Origin: Bacteroidales bacterium UBA5433
GTDB lineage: Bacteria > Bacteroidota > Bacteroidia > Bacteroidales > UBA932
DNA length: 64,000 bases
Reading direction: 5' to 3'
Assembly (NCBI GenBank): GCA_002427525.1
Contig: DIRP01000004.1
Location: 394-64,393, forward strand
The translations under genes were made by a program, and so were the position numbers. Shown one piece after another: positions 16,401 to 23,953 of the stretch. Numbering within the stretch: position 1 is the first letter of the stretch; every line of letters starts with the position of its first letter. Under the pieces are notes generated by a model that made no database searches, was not told the DNA's origin, and saw nothing but the letters and a program-made list of their open reading frames with translations.

Positions 16401-17005
16401 CCGGAATTGTCGGCAATGGTTGCAGAAAGCATCACAGGAATTTCCGGAGCTTCTTCTGCCAAAGCAAATAAAGCAGCTTTTGCATTGAGTGTATCGAACA
16501 CCGTTTCCAACAGGAACAAATCCACCCCGCCGTCTCTCAACCCCCGGATCTGGTCTCGGTAGGCATTGGCCAAGGTGTGAAAATCCACAGCCCGTTCCCC
16601 GGGGAAGTCGGCTCGTGGTGGAATGGAGGCAGATTTATTGGTCGGCCCCATAGAGCCGGCCACCAACAGCGCTCCGCTTTCCCGGGCCAACCGGGCTGCC
16701 GTTACATTGATTTCATAGACACGGTCCACCGTCCCGTAATCCTGCTGTGAAATACCGTTGGCATTGAAGGTGTTGGTTGATACTATATCGGCTCCGGCCT
16801 GTACGTATTCTTTGTGTATGGAACGTATAAGCTGCGGAGAAGACAGCACCAGTATATCGTTGTTGCCCCGGTTGCCTTCCGGGTAAGAAAGATTCTGACC
16901 CTGGATCATGGTTCCCATAGCCCCGTCCAGAATCAGAACACGTTCTTGTATCAGGGTTTCGGCCTTACTGTTTTGCCAGCTCACTGATTTTTTCAAATAA
17001 GCCAT
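13448..17005 (-). CDS. metH: Cobalamin-dependent methionine synthase
   Basis: Transfers the methyl group of methyl-THF to homocysteine through cobalamin. The protein has 1185 residues and all four modules: homocysteine domain with zinc ligands C229 and C292-C293 (GGCCGTTPAHI), pterin domain (about 330-620), cobalamin domain with axial H764 in DVHDIGKN, and a C-terminal reactivation domain ending with RGIRPAFGYPSCPDH and a short tail. Between pterin and cobalamin modules lies an unusual Gly/Ala/Val-rich linker (about 632-648) encoded by a 21-bp tandem repeat. The start overlaps the upstream 92-residue gene by 41 bases and is preceded by GAGAAAG. No B12 riboswitch is visible upstream, so cobalamin control, if any, lies elsewhere. 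Confidence 0.97.
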   Translation of the reverse strand: MAYLKKSVSWQNSKAETLIQERVLILDGAMGTMIQGQNLSYPEGNRGNNDILVLSSPQLIRSIHKEYVQAGADIVSTNTFNANGISQQDYGTVDRVYEINVTAARLARESGALLVAGSMGPTNKSASIPPRADFPGERAVDFHTLANAYRDQIRGLRDGGVDLFLLETVFDTLNAKAALFALAEEAPEIPVMLSATIADNSGRVLSGQTIEAFLASTEHAGVFSIGLNCSFGPDKMLSYMRTLARLATVYTSAHPNAGLPDMFGKYNMSPEEMSRQLKPFVEERLVNILGGCCGTTPAHIKALAEMVKACGTPRREKTPPEDFRPAKIVLSGLEVLAVHEEPAFLIAGERTNVAGSRKFARLIGENKYDQALEIAGTMVQDGAHILDINMDDAMLDAPAAMKEFLLRLGADPDIAKVPLMLDSSNWEVLETGLQCVQGKSIVNSISLKEGEEEFLRKARLIRKYGAAVLVMAFDEKGQATTLERRIEIGTRAFRLLTEEAGFKPCDILLDPNVLAVATGMEEHRHFAVDFIESVKYLKTNLPGVLVSAGVSNLSFSFRGNETIREAMHAVFLYHAIAAGLDMAILKPGAQPIYSEIPETLRKAVEDVILDTDSQATARLIELATVYRESGASGGVAGGAGGVAGGAGSVVGQDAWRNLPPAERLIYALVHGRESHLQEDLDAMADVPAVEIVETTLMEGMNRVGKLFGEGKMFLPQVVKTARTMKHAVSLLQPRIEKEKTQIQTDKQGPGEIQGILATVKGDVHDIGKNLVSLVMECNNYRITDLGVMVPQHRIVETIQEQHASFVGLSGLITPSLDEMTEVARAMQQAKITIPLLIGGATTSALFTALKIAPEYDGPVIHCSNAAGVVPVLSDCFSKDTGVRERFLQNLYASQTQIRDAYENNRQEKDYLSPDLARANRWVAEKRDDFVPPFTGVRDFTIPFEALQPHMKWSNFLKTWAVHEHKGQADLAIGDAKLMLEGLERGEFGDLAYARAAVGFWPVFSTPEDHLLFYSDTSCSKVVLDLAMERDLLRHRDGSFNTCLTDFVVQENPAHTPVYVGLFLLTSSSPGLEQLAANYHGKGDVYSELLLKTLLDVLAEACSEYLHGILMVFPGGTKRGIRPAFGYPSCPDHALKKPVVRLLQTKKDVGISLTSSFMLQPASSVCGMYFGHPQAFYFTVNKPHNP
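15065..15110 (-). repeat. 21-bp tandem repeat inside metH
   Basis: Two adjacent copies of a 21-bp unit with about two differences encode the GVAGGAG-type linker of MetH. The unit length is a multiple of three, so copy-number change would lengthen or shorten the linker without shifting the frame. Confidence 0.75.
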
Positions 17006-17243
17006 TTGCTTTCTCTACCATTTCTGCCCTTAACTGCTTAAAATGAGGTTTGGCTGGTTTCTCACGAATGGAATTCACACGTGACAGCAACTCGTCCCTC
17101 AGGGAAATGGCCTGGTTGATCAACTCCATGGCTTCTGCCTGATTCTTGCCGGGATTCAATTCCATGAACATACAGCAATCGAAAAGCAGTTCTTCAGTTA
17201 AAAAATTTATATCTTTTTTAATGGTTCTTAAATTTTCAGCCAT
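16965..17243 (-). CDS. Small conserved-looking protein of unknown function
   Basis: A 92-residue, charged, largely helical protein without signal peptide or Cys-rich motif apart from a CCMF stretch near residue 23. I do not recognise a family. The ATG at 17243 is 22 bases below the epimerase stop and the gene ends 41 bases inside metH. It thus sits in the middle of a five-gene minus-strand operon. A candidate weak box AACCTTTG (17269-17276) precedes it but lies in the epimerase end. The amphipathic pattern suggests a helical bundle. Function unknown. Confidence 0.6.
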   Translation of the reverse strand: MAENLRTIKKDINFLTEELLFDCCMFMELNPGKNQAEAMELINQAISLRDELLSRVNSIREKPAKPHFKQLRAEMVEKANGLFEKISELAKQ

Positions 17244-17265
17244 AACATGTACAGATAATAAGATT

Positions 17266-18447
17266 CTACAAAGGTTCTACTCCAATTCCCGGCTTGTCTT
17301 CCAAGGTAATAAACCCGTCTACCACCTTCATTCCGGAAAATACATCATTTGCAATAAGCCAGTTGCCATCCAGGTCTGCCCATTCCAATTGGCTGGCAAA
17401 TTGTGCAGCCGCAGAAATGGCACAGGATGTTTCTGTCATGCACCCTATCATCAAACGCATATGAAGCGCTTTGGCAACGGAGATCATTTCTCTGGCTTCC
17501 CTCATACCTGTACATTTCATCAGCTTAATGTTAATTCCGTCATAAGCACCGTGCAGGTTACGTACATCCGACAAGCGCTGGCAGGCTTCGTCTGCCATTA
17601 TGGGCAACGGACTTCTGTCGCGCAACCAGGCAGCTTCATCCAACAAGAGCCTGGGCATGGGCTGCTCAATCATTTCTATTCCACGCTCTGCCAGCCATTC
17701 AATCATTTTAAGAGCATAGCCTTTTTCAGGCCACCCTTGATTGGCATCAATGAACATAGGCAGGTCTGTTACCTCCCTTATGGTGGTAATCATATCTTTG
17801 TCTGTCTGCTCTGTGTTGCCCAATTTGACCTTGATCAGATTGAACTCCATGGCTTCTTTTGTTTTTTCACGGATTTTTGGCTTATCAATTGTGCCATCAG
17901 GATTGAAAGCCATCCCTACCGTTGCACAGGTGCTTATAAGATTCTGATTGGTCCACCCCCAGATTTTCCACCAGGGCTGTCCCATAATTTTACCGCACAA
18001 ATCGTGCAGGGCAATATCAACAGCACATTTGGCAGCTGTGTTATTGGTGGTAATACTATCCACATATGTCAGAATCTCTTCCATCTGAAACGGAGAGCTG
18101 AACCGGCTCAGATCAACACGTCTGAGAAAATCCATTACAGAAGCAGTGTTCTCCCCCAGGTAAGGAGGCATAGAAGCTTCTCCGTACCCCGTATAACCCT
18201 GATAAGATATTTGTGTGAGCACAATAGGGGTAGTAGAACGGGAAGACCCGGAAATGGTAAAGACGTGCTTCATTCTGGCTTCGAACGGCTTGAATGTAAG
18301 CACCATCTTATCTGAACCGGGATTCTTACTCTTGGATTTAAAGGTATTTTTTGTTTCCCTTGCAAAAAGGTCTGCAGGATTTGTTATTGCAGCGGCCGCT
18401 GCAAGGGCCATGGATCTTTTCAAAAAATCACGTCTTGTTGAACTCAT
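17266..18447 (-). CDS. Exported dipeptide epimerase (L-Ala-D/L-Glu type)
   Basis: Enolase-superfamily epimerase, probably converting L-Ala-D-Glu from murein to L-Ala-L-Glu. Catalytic and metal residues are in place: K206 and K208 in IKVKLG, D234 in FIDANQGW, E261 in IEQPM, D286 in MADEAC, and K308 in INIKLMK. The N-terminus MSSTRRDFLKRSM followed by an Ala-rich hydrophobic run is a twin-arginine signal, so the enzyme is probably exported. The Escherichia coli counterpart is cytoplasmic. It starts 6 bases after the stop of an NlpC/P60 endopeptidase, the enzyme class that releases this dipeptide. Length is 393 residues. Dipeptide specificity is inferred from motif and context. Confidence 0.88.
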   Translation of the reverse strand: MSSTRRDFLKRSMALAAAAAITNPADLFARETKNTFKSKSKNPGSDKMVLTFKPFEARMKHVFTISGSSRSTTPIVLTQISYQGYTGYGEASMPPYLGENTASVMDFLRRVDLSRFSSPFQMEEILTYVDSITTNNTAAKCAVDIALHDLCGKIMGQPWWKIWGWTNQNLISTCATVGMAFNPDGTIDKPKIREKTKEAMEFNLIKVKLGNTEQTDKDMITTIREVTDLPMFIDANQGWPEKGYALKMIEWLAERGIEMIEQPMPRLLLDEAAWLRDRSPLPIMADEACQRLSDVRNLHGAYDGINIKLMKCTGMREAREMISVAKALHMRLMIGCMTETSCAISAAAQFASQLEWADLDGNWLIANDVFSGMKVVDGFITLEDKPGIGVEPL

Positions 18448-18453
18448 GTTGTT

Positions 18454-19686
18454 TTATTTAATGTGTTGAGAAATAGTCGTACCGGAAATACCATACCAGG
18501 GATGCTCCCTGACAGAAACCACGTGGGTTCCATCGTCAATGTGGTTCAACACCCTGGCTGCCTTTATCCACCTGGTGGAGCCTTCATAATATATATCGCT
18601 ATCAGGATCCAGAGAATTGATACGGACACTGCCGGCCGAGTGAATAAACCGTCCGTCGCCAATATATATACCTACATGGGTAATACTTTCTCCCTTATCT
18701 GCAGTTGCTTTGCGACCAAAAAACAGCAAGTCTCCCATAAGCAGATTTTTCCACCCTCCGGTTATATCAACCTGTTCTCCCATACGTGCCTGTTGTGATG
18801 CATCGCGGAGTAAAATTATACCGTTTAAATAAAAAGCAGTTTTCACCAAACCACTGCAATCCATTGCTTTAATAGAAGTTCCTGCCCACATATAGGGAAA
18901 TCCTACAAATTGCAGAGCAGTAGTTATGATGTCTTCTGCCATAGGATTGGCAGCCTGTGCCCACTTTTTAAATGGTTCTGCATCGTACCGGGACACGTAC
19001 GCTTCCTTTCCGTTGGGCAGCCTGACTTTGTAATACAAAGATGTCTGACCTTCCAGCACAGCTATATTACCCCAGACGCCGTCAGAAACTACAGGAGCTC
19101 CCGGCAGCGGGTCTTCACGAAACAAAGTATAATGTTTGTTGATAATCACTCTTTCCGAGGCAGCCCATTTGTCAAAATCTTCCCGGTTCATTTCCCAAAC
19201 ACTGGGTGAAGTAACCCAGGCAATGTATCCTTCCGGCGTTCTTACCCTTGTCCAGCCGCTCCTTTTTTCCAACACCTGCAAAGGCGTTCCCATAAGGGTC
19301 TGGGTTGCAGATTCTGAATTGTAGCGCGGCTCATACCTTAGATTAACCACAGACTGTGCCGTAATCCCGTATATTTTGTCTCCCAAAGCCGAGGCAGGTA
19401 AAAGTGTCAGGCTGTCTTCCAATTGAATACCAACAGAAGCAGCCGCTGCAACAAGTGCAGTACCGGCACCTTCTTCTGTAGTTGTTCCCCTGGCAATATA
19501 GGAGCGCGCACCTTTTTGTTTCTCAAAATGAACTTCATATACTTTTTCCCTTCTATCGGGAGCCAGTCCTTTTTTCATACTCTCTGAAATAACAGAAAGC
19601 TTTTCCTTGTCTTTCCCTTCTCCGCATCCCGCGAAAAGGGCCAGTGCGGCTACCGCCGTCAAGAAGTATATCGAATATTTTTTCAT
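18454..19686 (-). CDS. NlpC/P60 lipoprotein with SH3b domains (murein endopeptidase)
   Basis: Probable gamma-D-glutamyl-L-diamino acid endopeptidase that cuts murein stem peptides. From the ATG at 19686 the protein has 410 residues, a lipoprotein signal with lipobox Cys 21 (LFAGC), bacterial SH3 regions around residues 105-250, and a C-terminal NlpC/P60 domain. The catalytic Cys 277 is in MDCSGLV, followed by His in THVGIYIGDG and a further His in FIHSAGS. An upstream in-frame start at 19722 was rejected because it lies before the promoter box and in front of the signal peptide. It leads the operon epimerase, small ORF, metH, metF. Confidence 0.92.
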   Translation of the reverse strand: MKKYSIYFLTAVAALALFAGCGEGKDKEKLSVISESMKKGLAPDRREKVYEVHFEKQKGARSYIARGTTTEEGAGTALVAAAASVGIQLEDSLTLLPASALGDKIYGITAQSVVNLRYEPRYNSESATQTLMGTPLQVLEKRSGWTRVRTPEGYIAWVTSPSVWEMNREDFDKWAASERVIINKHYTLFREDPLPGAPVVSDGVWGNIAVLEGQTSLYYKVRLPNGKEAYVSRYDAEPFKKWAQAANPMAEDIITTALQFVGFPYMWAGTSIKAMDCSGLVKTAFYLNGIILLRDASQQARMGEQVDITGGWKNLLMGDLLFFGRKATADKGESITHVGIYIGDGRFIHSAGSVRINSLDPDSDIYYEGSTRWIKAARVLNHIDDGTHVVSVREHPWYGISGTTISQHIK

Positions 19687-19692
19687 AATAGA

Positions 19693-19723
19693 CAAATTTA
19701 CAGCATTTCTTTGATTTGGCAAG
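19693..19723 (-). promoter_or_regulatory. Promoter of the NlpC/P60-epimerase-metH-metF operon
   Basis: On the minus strand CTTG (19720-19723), a three-of-four match to TTTG, is followed after 19 bases by an exact -7 box TAAATTTG (19693-19700). The box ends 6 bases before the ATG at 19686, so the leader is at most a couple of bases. It overlaps the divergent promoter of the radical SAM gene. Confidence 0.7.
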
Positions 19724-19741
19724 ACAACCTTTTTACCTTTG
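19710..19741 (+). promoter_or_regulatory. Promoter of the radical SAM gene
   Basis: TTTG (19710-19713), 20 bases, then TACCTTTG (19734-19741): a complete match to the Bacteroidetes promoter consensus. The ATG at 19746 begins 4 bases after the box, which predicts a leaderless transcript. It is one of the three best promoters in the window. Confidence 0.8.
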
Positions 19742-19745
19742 TACT

Positions 19746-20669
19746 ATGCAAAGATACCGTTCTTTTACCGGTTTTTTTATAAACACCTACGGAACACGCC
19801 TTCAAAAAGTTGTGGTAGATGCAGGTTTTACCTGTCCCAACCGCGACGGAACAGTGGGTACAGGCGGTTGTACCTATTGTGATAACCGGGCTTTTCATCC
19901 CGGATACAGTACCCCCGACAAAAGCCTTATACAACAAATAGACGAAGGTATTGCTTTTCACCGGGTTCGCTACCGCAGGGCAGGAGGCTACCTGGCTTAC
20001 TTCCAGCCTTATTCCAATACATACGCACCGTTAAACGAATTAAAAAAAATATACAACCAGGCTTTGGCCCATCCGCTTGTAAAAGGAATTGCCGTAGGTA
20101 CACGTCCGGACTGCATAGATTCAGAAAAATTGGACTATTTCCGGGAACTCGCTACAGAAAAGATTGTCCTTCTGGAATACGGAATAGAATCGTGTTATGA
20201 CACAACGCTCCGGCGCATAAACCGCGGACACACTGCAGAAGTATCCTTTCGGGCCATAGAAGCTACGGCAGCCCGGGGGCTGCATACCGGGGTACATTTG
20301 ATTTTTGGCCTTCCCGGAGAATCCCGACAACAAATGCTTGCACAAGCAGACATCCTTAACAAATTGCCCCTTACCAGCCTTAAGCTCCACCAATTGCAAC
20401 TTGTCAAAGGAACACCTATGGAAAAGGAATTTGAACAACACCCGGAAGATTTTCTTCAATTCTCCTTGGACGAATACCTGGATTTTGTCGTTGATTTTTT
20501 GGAGCTGCTCCGTCCGGACATATTTATTGAACGTATTGCAGGAGAAGTCCCTCCGCGCTTTGTACGTTCCACACCCTGGGGACTGATACGAAACGTAGAA
20601 ATTCTGCGCCTGTTAGAGAAAAGATTGGAAAAACGCAATACGTTTCAAGGAGCCCGTTACAGCAAGTGA
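19746..20669 (+). CDS. Radical SAM protein, YhcC family (TIGR01212-like)
   Basis: A 307-residue radical S-adenosylmethionine protein. The iron-sulfur Cys triplet lies in the N-terminal CPNRDGTVGTGGCTYC with wide first spacing, typical of the YhcC/Elp3-like group rather than the CxxxCxxC form. Further family features are AYFQPYSNTYAP, GTRPDCI and GVHLIFGLPGE. The reaction of YhcC proteins is, as far as I know, not established. The start at 19746 was chosen over 19716 because the latter lies within the promoter. It stands alone between the NlpC operon (divergent) and the LOG gene (convergent, 20-base gap). Confidence 0.9.
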   Translation: MQRYRSFTGFFINTYGTRLQKVVVDAGFTCPNRDGTVGTGGCTYCDNRAFHPGYSTPDKSLIQQIDEGIAFHRVRYRRAGGYLAYFQPYSNTYAPLNELKKIYNQALAHPLVKGIAVGTRPDCIDSEKLDYFRELATEKIVLLEYGIESCYDTTLRRINRGHTAEVSFRAIEATAARGLHTGVHLIFGLPGESRQQMLAQADILNKLPLTSLKLHQLQLVKGTPMEKEFEQHPEDFLQFSLDEYLDFVVDFLELLRPDIFIERIAGEVPPRFVRSTPWGLIRNVEILRLLEKRLEKRNTFQGARYSK

Positions 20670-20689
20670 TCTACAATTCCCGGCAAATT

Positions 20690-21226
20690 CTATTTTTCCC
20701 AAAGAAACTCCAGCTCGCTACACTGAGAAACAGCACATATACTACGGCTGTAATCTTCTTTCAAGAACCCCAAAGCACTCATGTGCTCCAATTGGGCTAA
20801 CAGCGGATTGTAGAAACCACAGACATTGAACAAAATTACAGGTTTGTCAATGGCTCCCAACTGTTTCTGCACCAAGGTTGTAAATAACTCATCCATGGTG
20901 CCGTACCCACCCGGAAATACCAGAATGGCATCCGAGGTTTCAATAAGCCTTTTTTTTCTGGCATCCATATCCTGTACCCGGATAAGACGGGTCAACCCTT
21001 GGTGAGCAACCTGCATCTCTTCCAGAAAATCAGGAATAATACCTTCTACACTACCACCCCCTGCCAAAACACTATCTGCAAGAATACCCATAATCCCAAT
21101 ATGGGTGCCTCCGTACACAAGTTCAGCTTGTTTTTCTGCTATATAAGCTCCCAGGCAGCGGGCATGTTCTGCAAAGCGCAGGTCGTTCCCCGTATAGGAC
21201 CCGCAAAAGACAGCAATCCTAAGCAT
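20690..21226 (-). CDS. LOG-family nucleoside 5'-monophosphate phosphoribohydrolase
   Basis: Lysine-decarboxylase-like protein of the LOG (cytokinin-activating) family, which cleaves the base from nucleoside monophosphates. The signature PGGYGTMDE is present, with FCGS at the N-terminus and VYGGTHIGIMG, giving a Rossmann-type fold. From the ATG at 21226 it has 178 residues; an in-frame TTG at 21238 is possible. The start overlaps the end of the upstream symporter gene by 8 bases, so the two are probably co-transcribed. In bacteria these proteins are often annotated as lysine decarboxylases, which the motif argues against. Confidence 0.88.
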   Translation of the reverse strand: MLRIAVFCGSYTGNDLRFAEHARCLGAYIAEKQAELVYGGTHIGIMGILADSVLAGGGSVEGIIPDFLEEMQVAHQGLTRLIRVQDMDARKKRLIETSDAILVFPGGYGTMDELFTTLVQKQLGAIDKPVILFNVCGFYNPLLAQLEHMSALGFLKEDYSRSICAVSQCSELEFLWEK

Positions 21227-22397
21227 ACATTTTATCAATAATAACCGCTATGGCACCGTCTCCGGTAACATTACAGGCCGTACCAAAACTATCCATAGCA
21301 ATATACAAGGTAATCATCAGGCCAATAGCCTCTGCATTAAACCCTAAAACTGACTGAAGTACTCCGATGGCAGCCATTATGGCACCCCCGGGAACGCCGG
21401 GTGCCGCCACCATAGTAATGGCCAAGAGAAAGATAAAACCAACAAAAACCGATATATCTATAGGCATCCCCATCATAACCATTACTGCCATGGCACAAGC
21501 CATTATCTTAAGCATGCTCCCCGATAAATGAACTGTAGCACATAACGGAATGACAGATCCGGCAATCCTGGGATCCACACCGCATTTAATGGTCTGTTGC
21601 AGCGTCACGGGAATGGTTGCCGCAGACGATTGTGTCCCCAGGGCTGTCACATAAGCCGTCAGCATGGTACGCAACAATGAAAACGGGTTTCGTTTGGCTA
21701 TCAACCCTGCCGTAATAAACTGAAACAACAAAAGAATAACAGTCAATAAAAATATCAGGATCACAATTTTAATGAAAACTCCCATAACTTGTCCCACCTG
21801 CCCTTCGGCTGCAATTTTTAAAAAGATTCCATATACAAACAAAGGCAGCAAAGGAATAATCACCCCACTTATGGTTTTGTTTATAATATCCCGGAATCCA
21901 ACAAGTACCTGCATAAGCGGTTCACCGTTGTCTATAACTGTCAAACCCAGTCCCAATACAAAAGCAAAAATCAGCGCAGACATAACACCAAAGAACGGGG
22001 GAAAATCCAGGGTGAAGAAAGGTGTCAACAAATCCTTACCGTCCAAGGCTCCGGTCTGCGCAGCCCAACCTGCTCCGTTGGCTACTTCTTTAAGCAAAGA
22101 AGGATAAATCAGGTTACAGGAAAAGAATGCAAAAAATCCGGTCAGCACAGTAGAGCCGTACGCCAGCGCCATAGTAGTCCCCAGCATTTTACCGGCCCCT
22201 TTGCCCAGTTCTGCAATTCCCGGAGCAATCAATGCCAGAATAATAAGAGGAACTATAAAATCCAGAAACTGGCTGAACAATCCGTTAAAAGTTAAAAAAA
22301 CACGTGCTGCCCATGGGGGAAAGAACAATCCGGAAGGAATCCCAAGCAAAATAGCTATGGCTATCCGGGCCAATAATCCAATCTTCCTTTTCTTCAT
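21219..22397 (-). CDS. Dicarboxylate/amino acid:cation symporter (SLC1/DAACS)
   Basis: Sodium- or proton-coupled importer of acidic or neutral amino acids or C4-dicarboxylates in the inner membrane. The 392 residues show about eight hydrophobic segments and two re-entrant loops. The C-terminal family signature AAPGVPGGAI is followed by MDSFGTACNVTGDGAIAV. NVTGD is the substrate- and ion-binding stretch. The Ser-rich first loop TQSSAATIPVT is also present. The specificity-determining Arg of glutamate transporters is not obvious, so serine/threonine or other neutral substrates are possible. It has its own -7 box 4 bases before the ATG and overlaps the LOG gene by 8 bases. Confidence 0.9.
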   Translation of the reverse strand: MKKRKIGLLARIAIAILLGIPSGLFFPPWAARVFLTFNGLFSQFLDFIVPLIILALIAPGIAELGKGAGKMLGTTMALAYGSTVLTGFFAFFSCNLIYPSLLKEVANGAGWAAQTGALDGKDLLTPFFTLDFPPFFGVMSALIFAFVLGLGLTVIDNGEPLMQVLVGFRDIINKTISGVIIPLLPLFVYGIFLKIAAEGQVGQVMGVFIKIVILIFLLTVILLLFQFITAGLIAKRNPFSLLRTMLTAYVTALGTQSSAATIPVTLQQTIKCGVDPRIAGSVIPLCATVHLSGSMLKIMACAMAVMVMMGMPIDISVFVGFIFLLAITMVAAPGVPGGAIMAAIGVLQSVLGFNAEAIGLMITLYIAMDSFGTACNVTGDGAIAVIIDKMYA

Positions 22398-22401
22398 AAA
22401 G

Positions 22402-22409
22402 CAAAGATA
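22402..22409 (-). promoter_or_regulatory. -7 box of the symporter-LOG operon
   Basis: Reads TATCTTTG on the minus strand and ends 4 bases before the ATG at 22397, predicting a leaderless mRNA. No convincing -33 TTTG is seen. Confidence 0.6.
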
Positions 22410-22430
22410 AACTTAATCGCCCGTTTTCTT

Positions 22431-22438
22431 TATCTTTG
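22431..22438 (+). promoter_or_regulatory. -7 box of the guaB operon
   Basis: TATCTTTG exact match, 21 bases before the guaB ATG at 22460, giving a predicted leader of roughly 15-17 bases. It faces the symporter promoter across a 62-base divergent gap. A -33 element is not clear. Confidence 0.6.
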
Positions 22439-22459
22439 TAAGATAAAAATCTTTGACCT

Positions 22460-23929
22460 ATGGAATCTGTCGGAAATCGTATAGTATTTGAAGGGCTTAC
22501 ATTTGATGATGTATTGCTGTTGCCGGCTGCATCTTCTGTCCTTCCCCGCCAAGTGGATTTATCCACGCACTTCTCCAGAAACATCACCCTGCACACCCCC
22601 ATTGTATCTTCTGCCATGGATACAGTAACAGACTCTGCCCTTGCCATAGCCATAGCACGCGCAGGAGGACTGGGTGTCATACATAAAAACATGACTATTG
22701 AGCAACAAATGGAGCATGTTCGTAAAGTAAAACGCTCAGAAAGCGGCCTGATTTACGACCCCATTGTCATTGCACCGCATGCTTGTGTGGGAGATGCCCT
22801 TAAACTAATGAATGACAACCATATTGGAGGCATTCCCGTGGTAGATGAAAAGCACCGGTTGCTAGGAATAGTTACAAACAGGGACCTTCGTTTTGTAGAA
22901 AATCCTGCTACCCCCATTCATGAAGTCATGACACATGAAAACCTGATTACCATTCATGACGGGGCAGACCTGAGCAGTGCCACACAGCTTTTAAAAATTC
23001 ATAAAATAGAGAAGCTCCCTGTGGTTGACAAAAACCACAAACTTACCGGCTTGCTTACATTTAAAGATTTGAAAAAAATCAAAGACAACCCAAAAGCAAG
23101 CAAAGACAGCAAAGGACGCCTGCGTACCGCAGCTGCCGTAGGAGTTGGGAAGAACACACTGGATAATATAGAAAAACTGATATCCGCAGATGTAGATGCT
23201 GTTGTCATTGACACAGCTCACGGCCACTCGGCAGGTGTACTGGATACTGTTAAACAAGCAAAAAAAGCGTTTCCCCGGCTGGATATTGTTGCAGGTAACG
23301 TGGCTACTGCCAAAGGCGCTTTGGCCCTGGCAGATTGCGGAGCAGATGCCATCAAGGTAGGTATTGGCCCGGGCTCCATATGTACCACACGTATTGTGGC
23401 AGGTGTGGGTGTTCCCCAGCTTTCCGCCATTATGGAAGCATACAGCGCATTGAAAAACAAAGGTATACCCATTATTGCTGATGGAGGCATCCGCTATTCC
23501 GGGGATATGGTCAAAGCCTTGGCAGCCGGAGCCGACACAGTTATGGCAGGTTCTCTGTTTGCCGGAGTAGAAGAATCTCCCGGAGAAACCATCATCCTGA
23601 ACGGAAGAAAATTCAAGAGTTATAGAGGTATGGGATCACTTGAAGCCATGCAGCAAGGTTCCAGGGACCGGTATTTTCAGGAAGCCGAGGTAGACGTCAA
23701 AAAGCTGGTTCCGGAAGGCATTGTGGCCCAGGTACCCTACAAAGGAACCCTGGCGGAAGTTTTCTACCAGATGGAGGGTGGTTTGCGTGCCGGGATGGGG
23801 TATTGCGGAACGCCAAATCTGACCGCCCTGAAAAAAGCAGAATTTGTACGCATTACCTCTGCAGGGGTTATTGAAAACCATCCGCACGATGTTACCATTA
23901 CCAGAGAAGCCCCAAATTATTCAAGATAA
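22460..23929 (+). CDS. guaB: Inosine-5'-monophosphate dehydrogenase
   Basis: Oxidises IMP to XMP with NAD, the committed step of GMP synthesis. The 489-residue protein has the standard catalytic barrel interrupted by a pair of CBS domains (about residues 95-205). The active-site Cys 308 is in GPGSICTTR, the phosphate site is in IADGGIRYSGD, and the flap has the mobile RGMGS stretch. Nothing is missing. It is the first gene of a four-gene + strand run in which the next three encode envelope biogenesis factors. Confidence 0.97.
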   Translation: MESVGNRIVFEGLTFDDVLLLPAASSVLPRQVDLSTHFSRNITLHTPIVSSAMDTVTDSALAIAIARAGGLGVIHKNMTIEQQMEHVRKVKRSESGLIYDPIVIAPHACVGDALKLMNDNHIGGIPVVDEKHRLLGIVTNRDLRFVENPATPIHEVMTHENLITIHDGADLSSATQLLKIHKIEKLPVVDKNHKLTGLLTFKDLKKIKDNPKASKDSKGRLRTAAAVGVGKNTLDNIEKLISADVDAVVIDTAHGHSAGVLDTVKQAKKAFPRLDIVAGNVATAKGALALADCGADAIKVGIGPGSICTTRIVAGVGVPQLSAIMEAYSALKNKGIPIIADGGIRYSGDMVKALAAGADTVMAGSLFAGVEESPGETIILNGRKFKSYRGMGSLEAMQQGSRDRYFQEAEVDVKKLVPEGIVAQVPYKGTLAEVFYQMEGGLRAGMGYCGTPNLTALKKAEFVRITSAGVIENHPHDVTITREAPNYSR

Positions 23930-23953
23930 CCGATGTTTAAAAAGACCACTGTT

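Noticed and set aside
17146..18315. Long open frame (389 codons) on the + strand opposite the epimerase
   Set aside because: It is antisense to a gene with all catalytic residues, has a His/Cys/Phe-rich random composition, and shows no motif or promoter.
20670..20689. Intrinsic terminator between the radical SAM and LOG genes
   Set aside because: The 20-base gap has no inverted repeat followed by a T-run.
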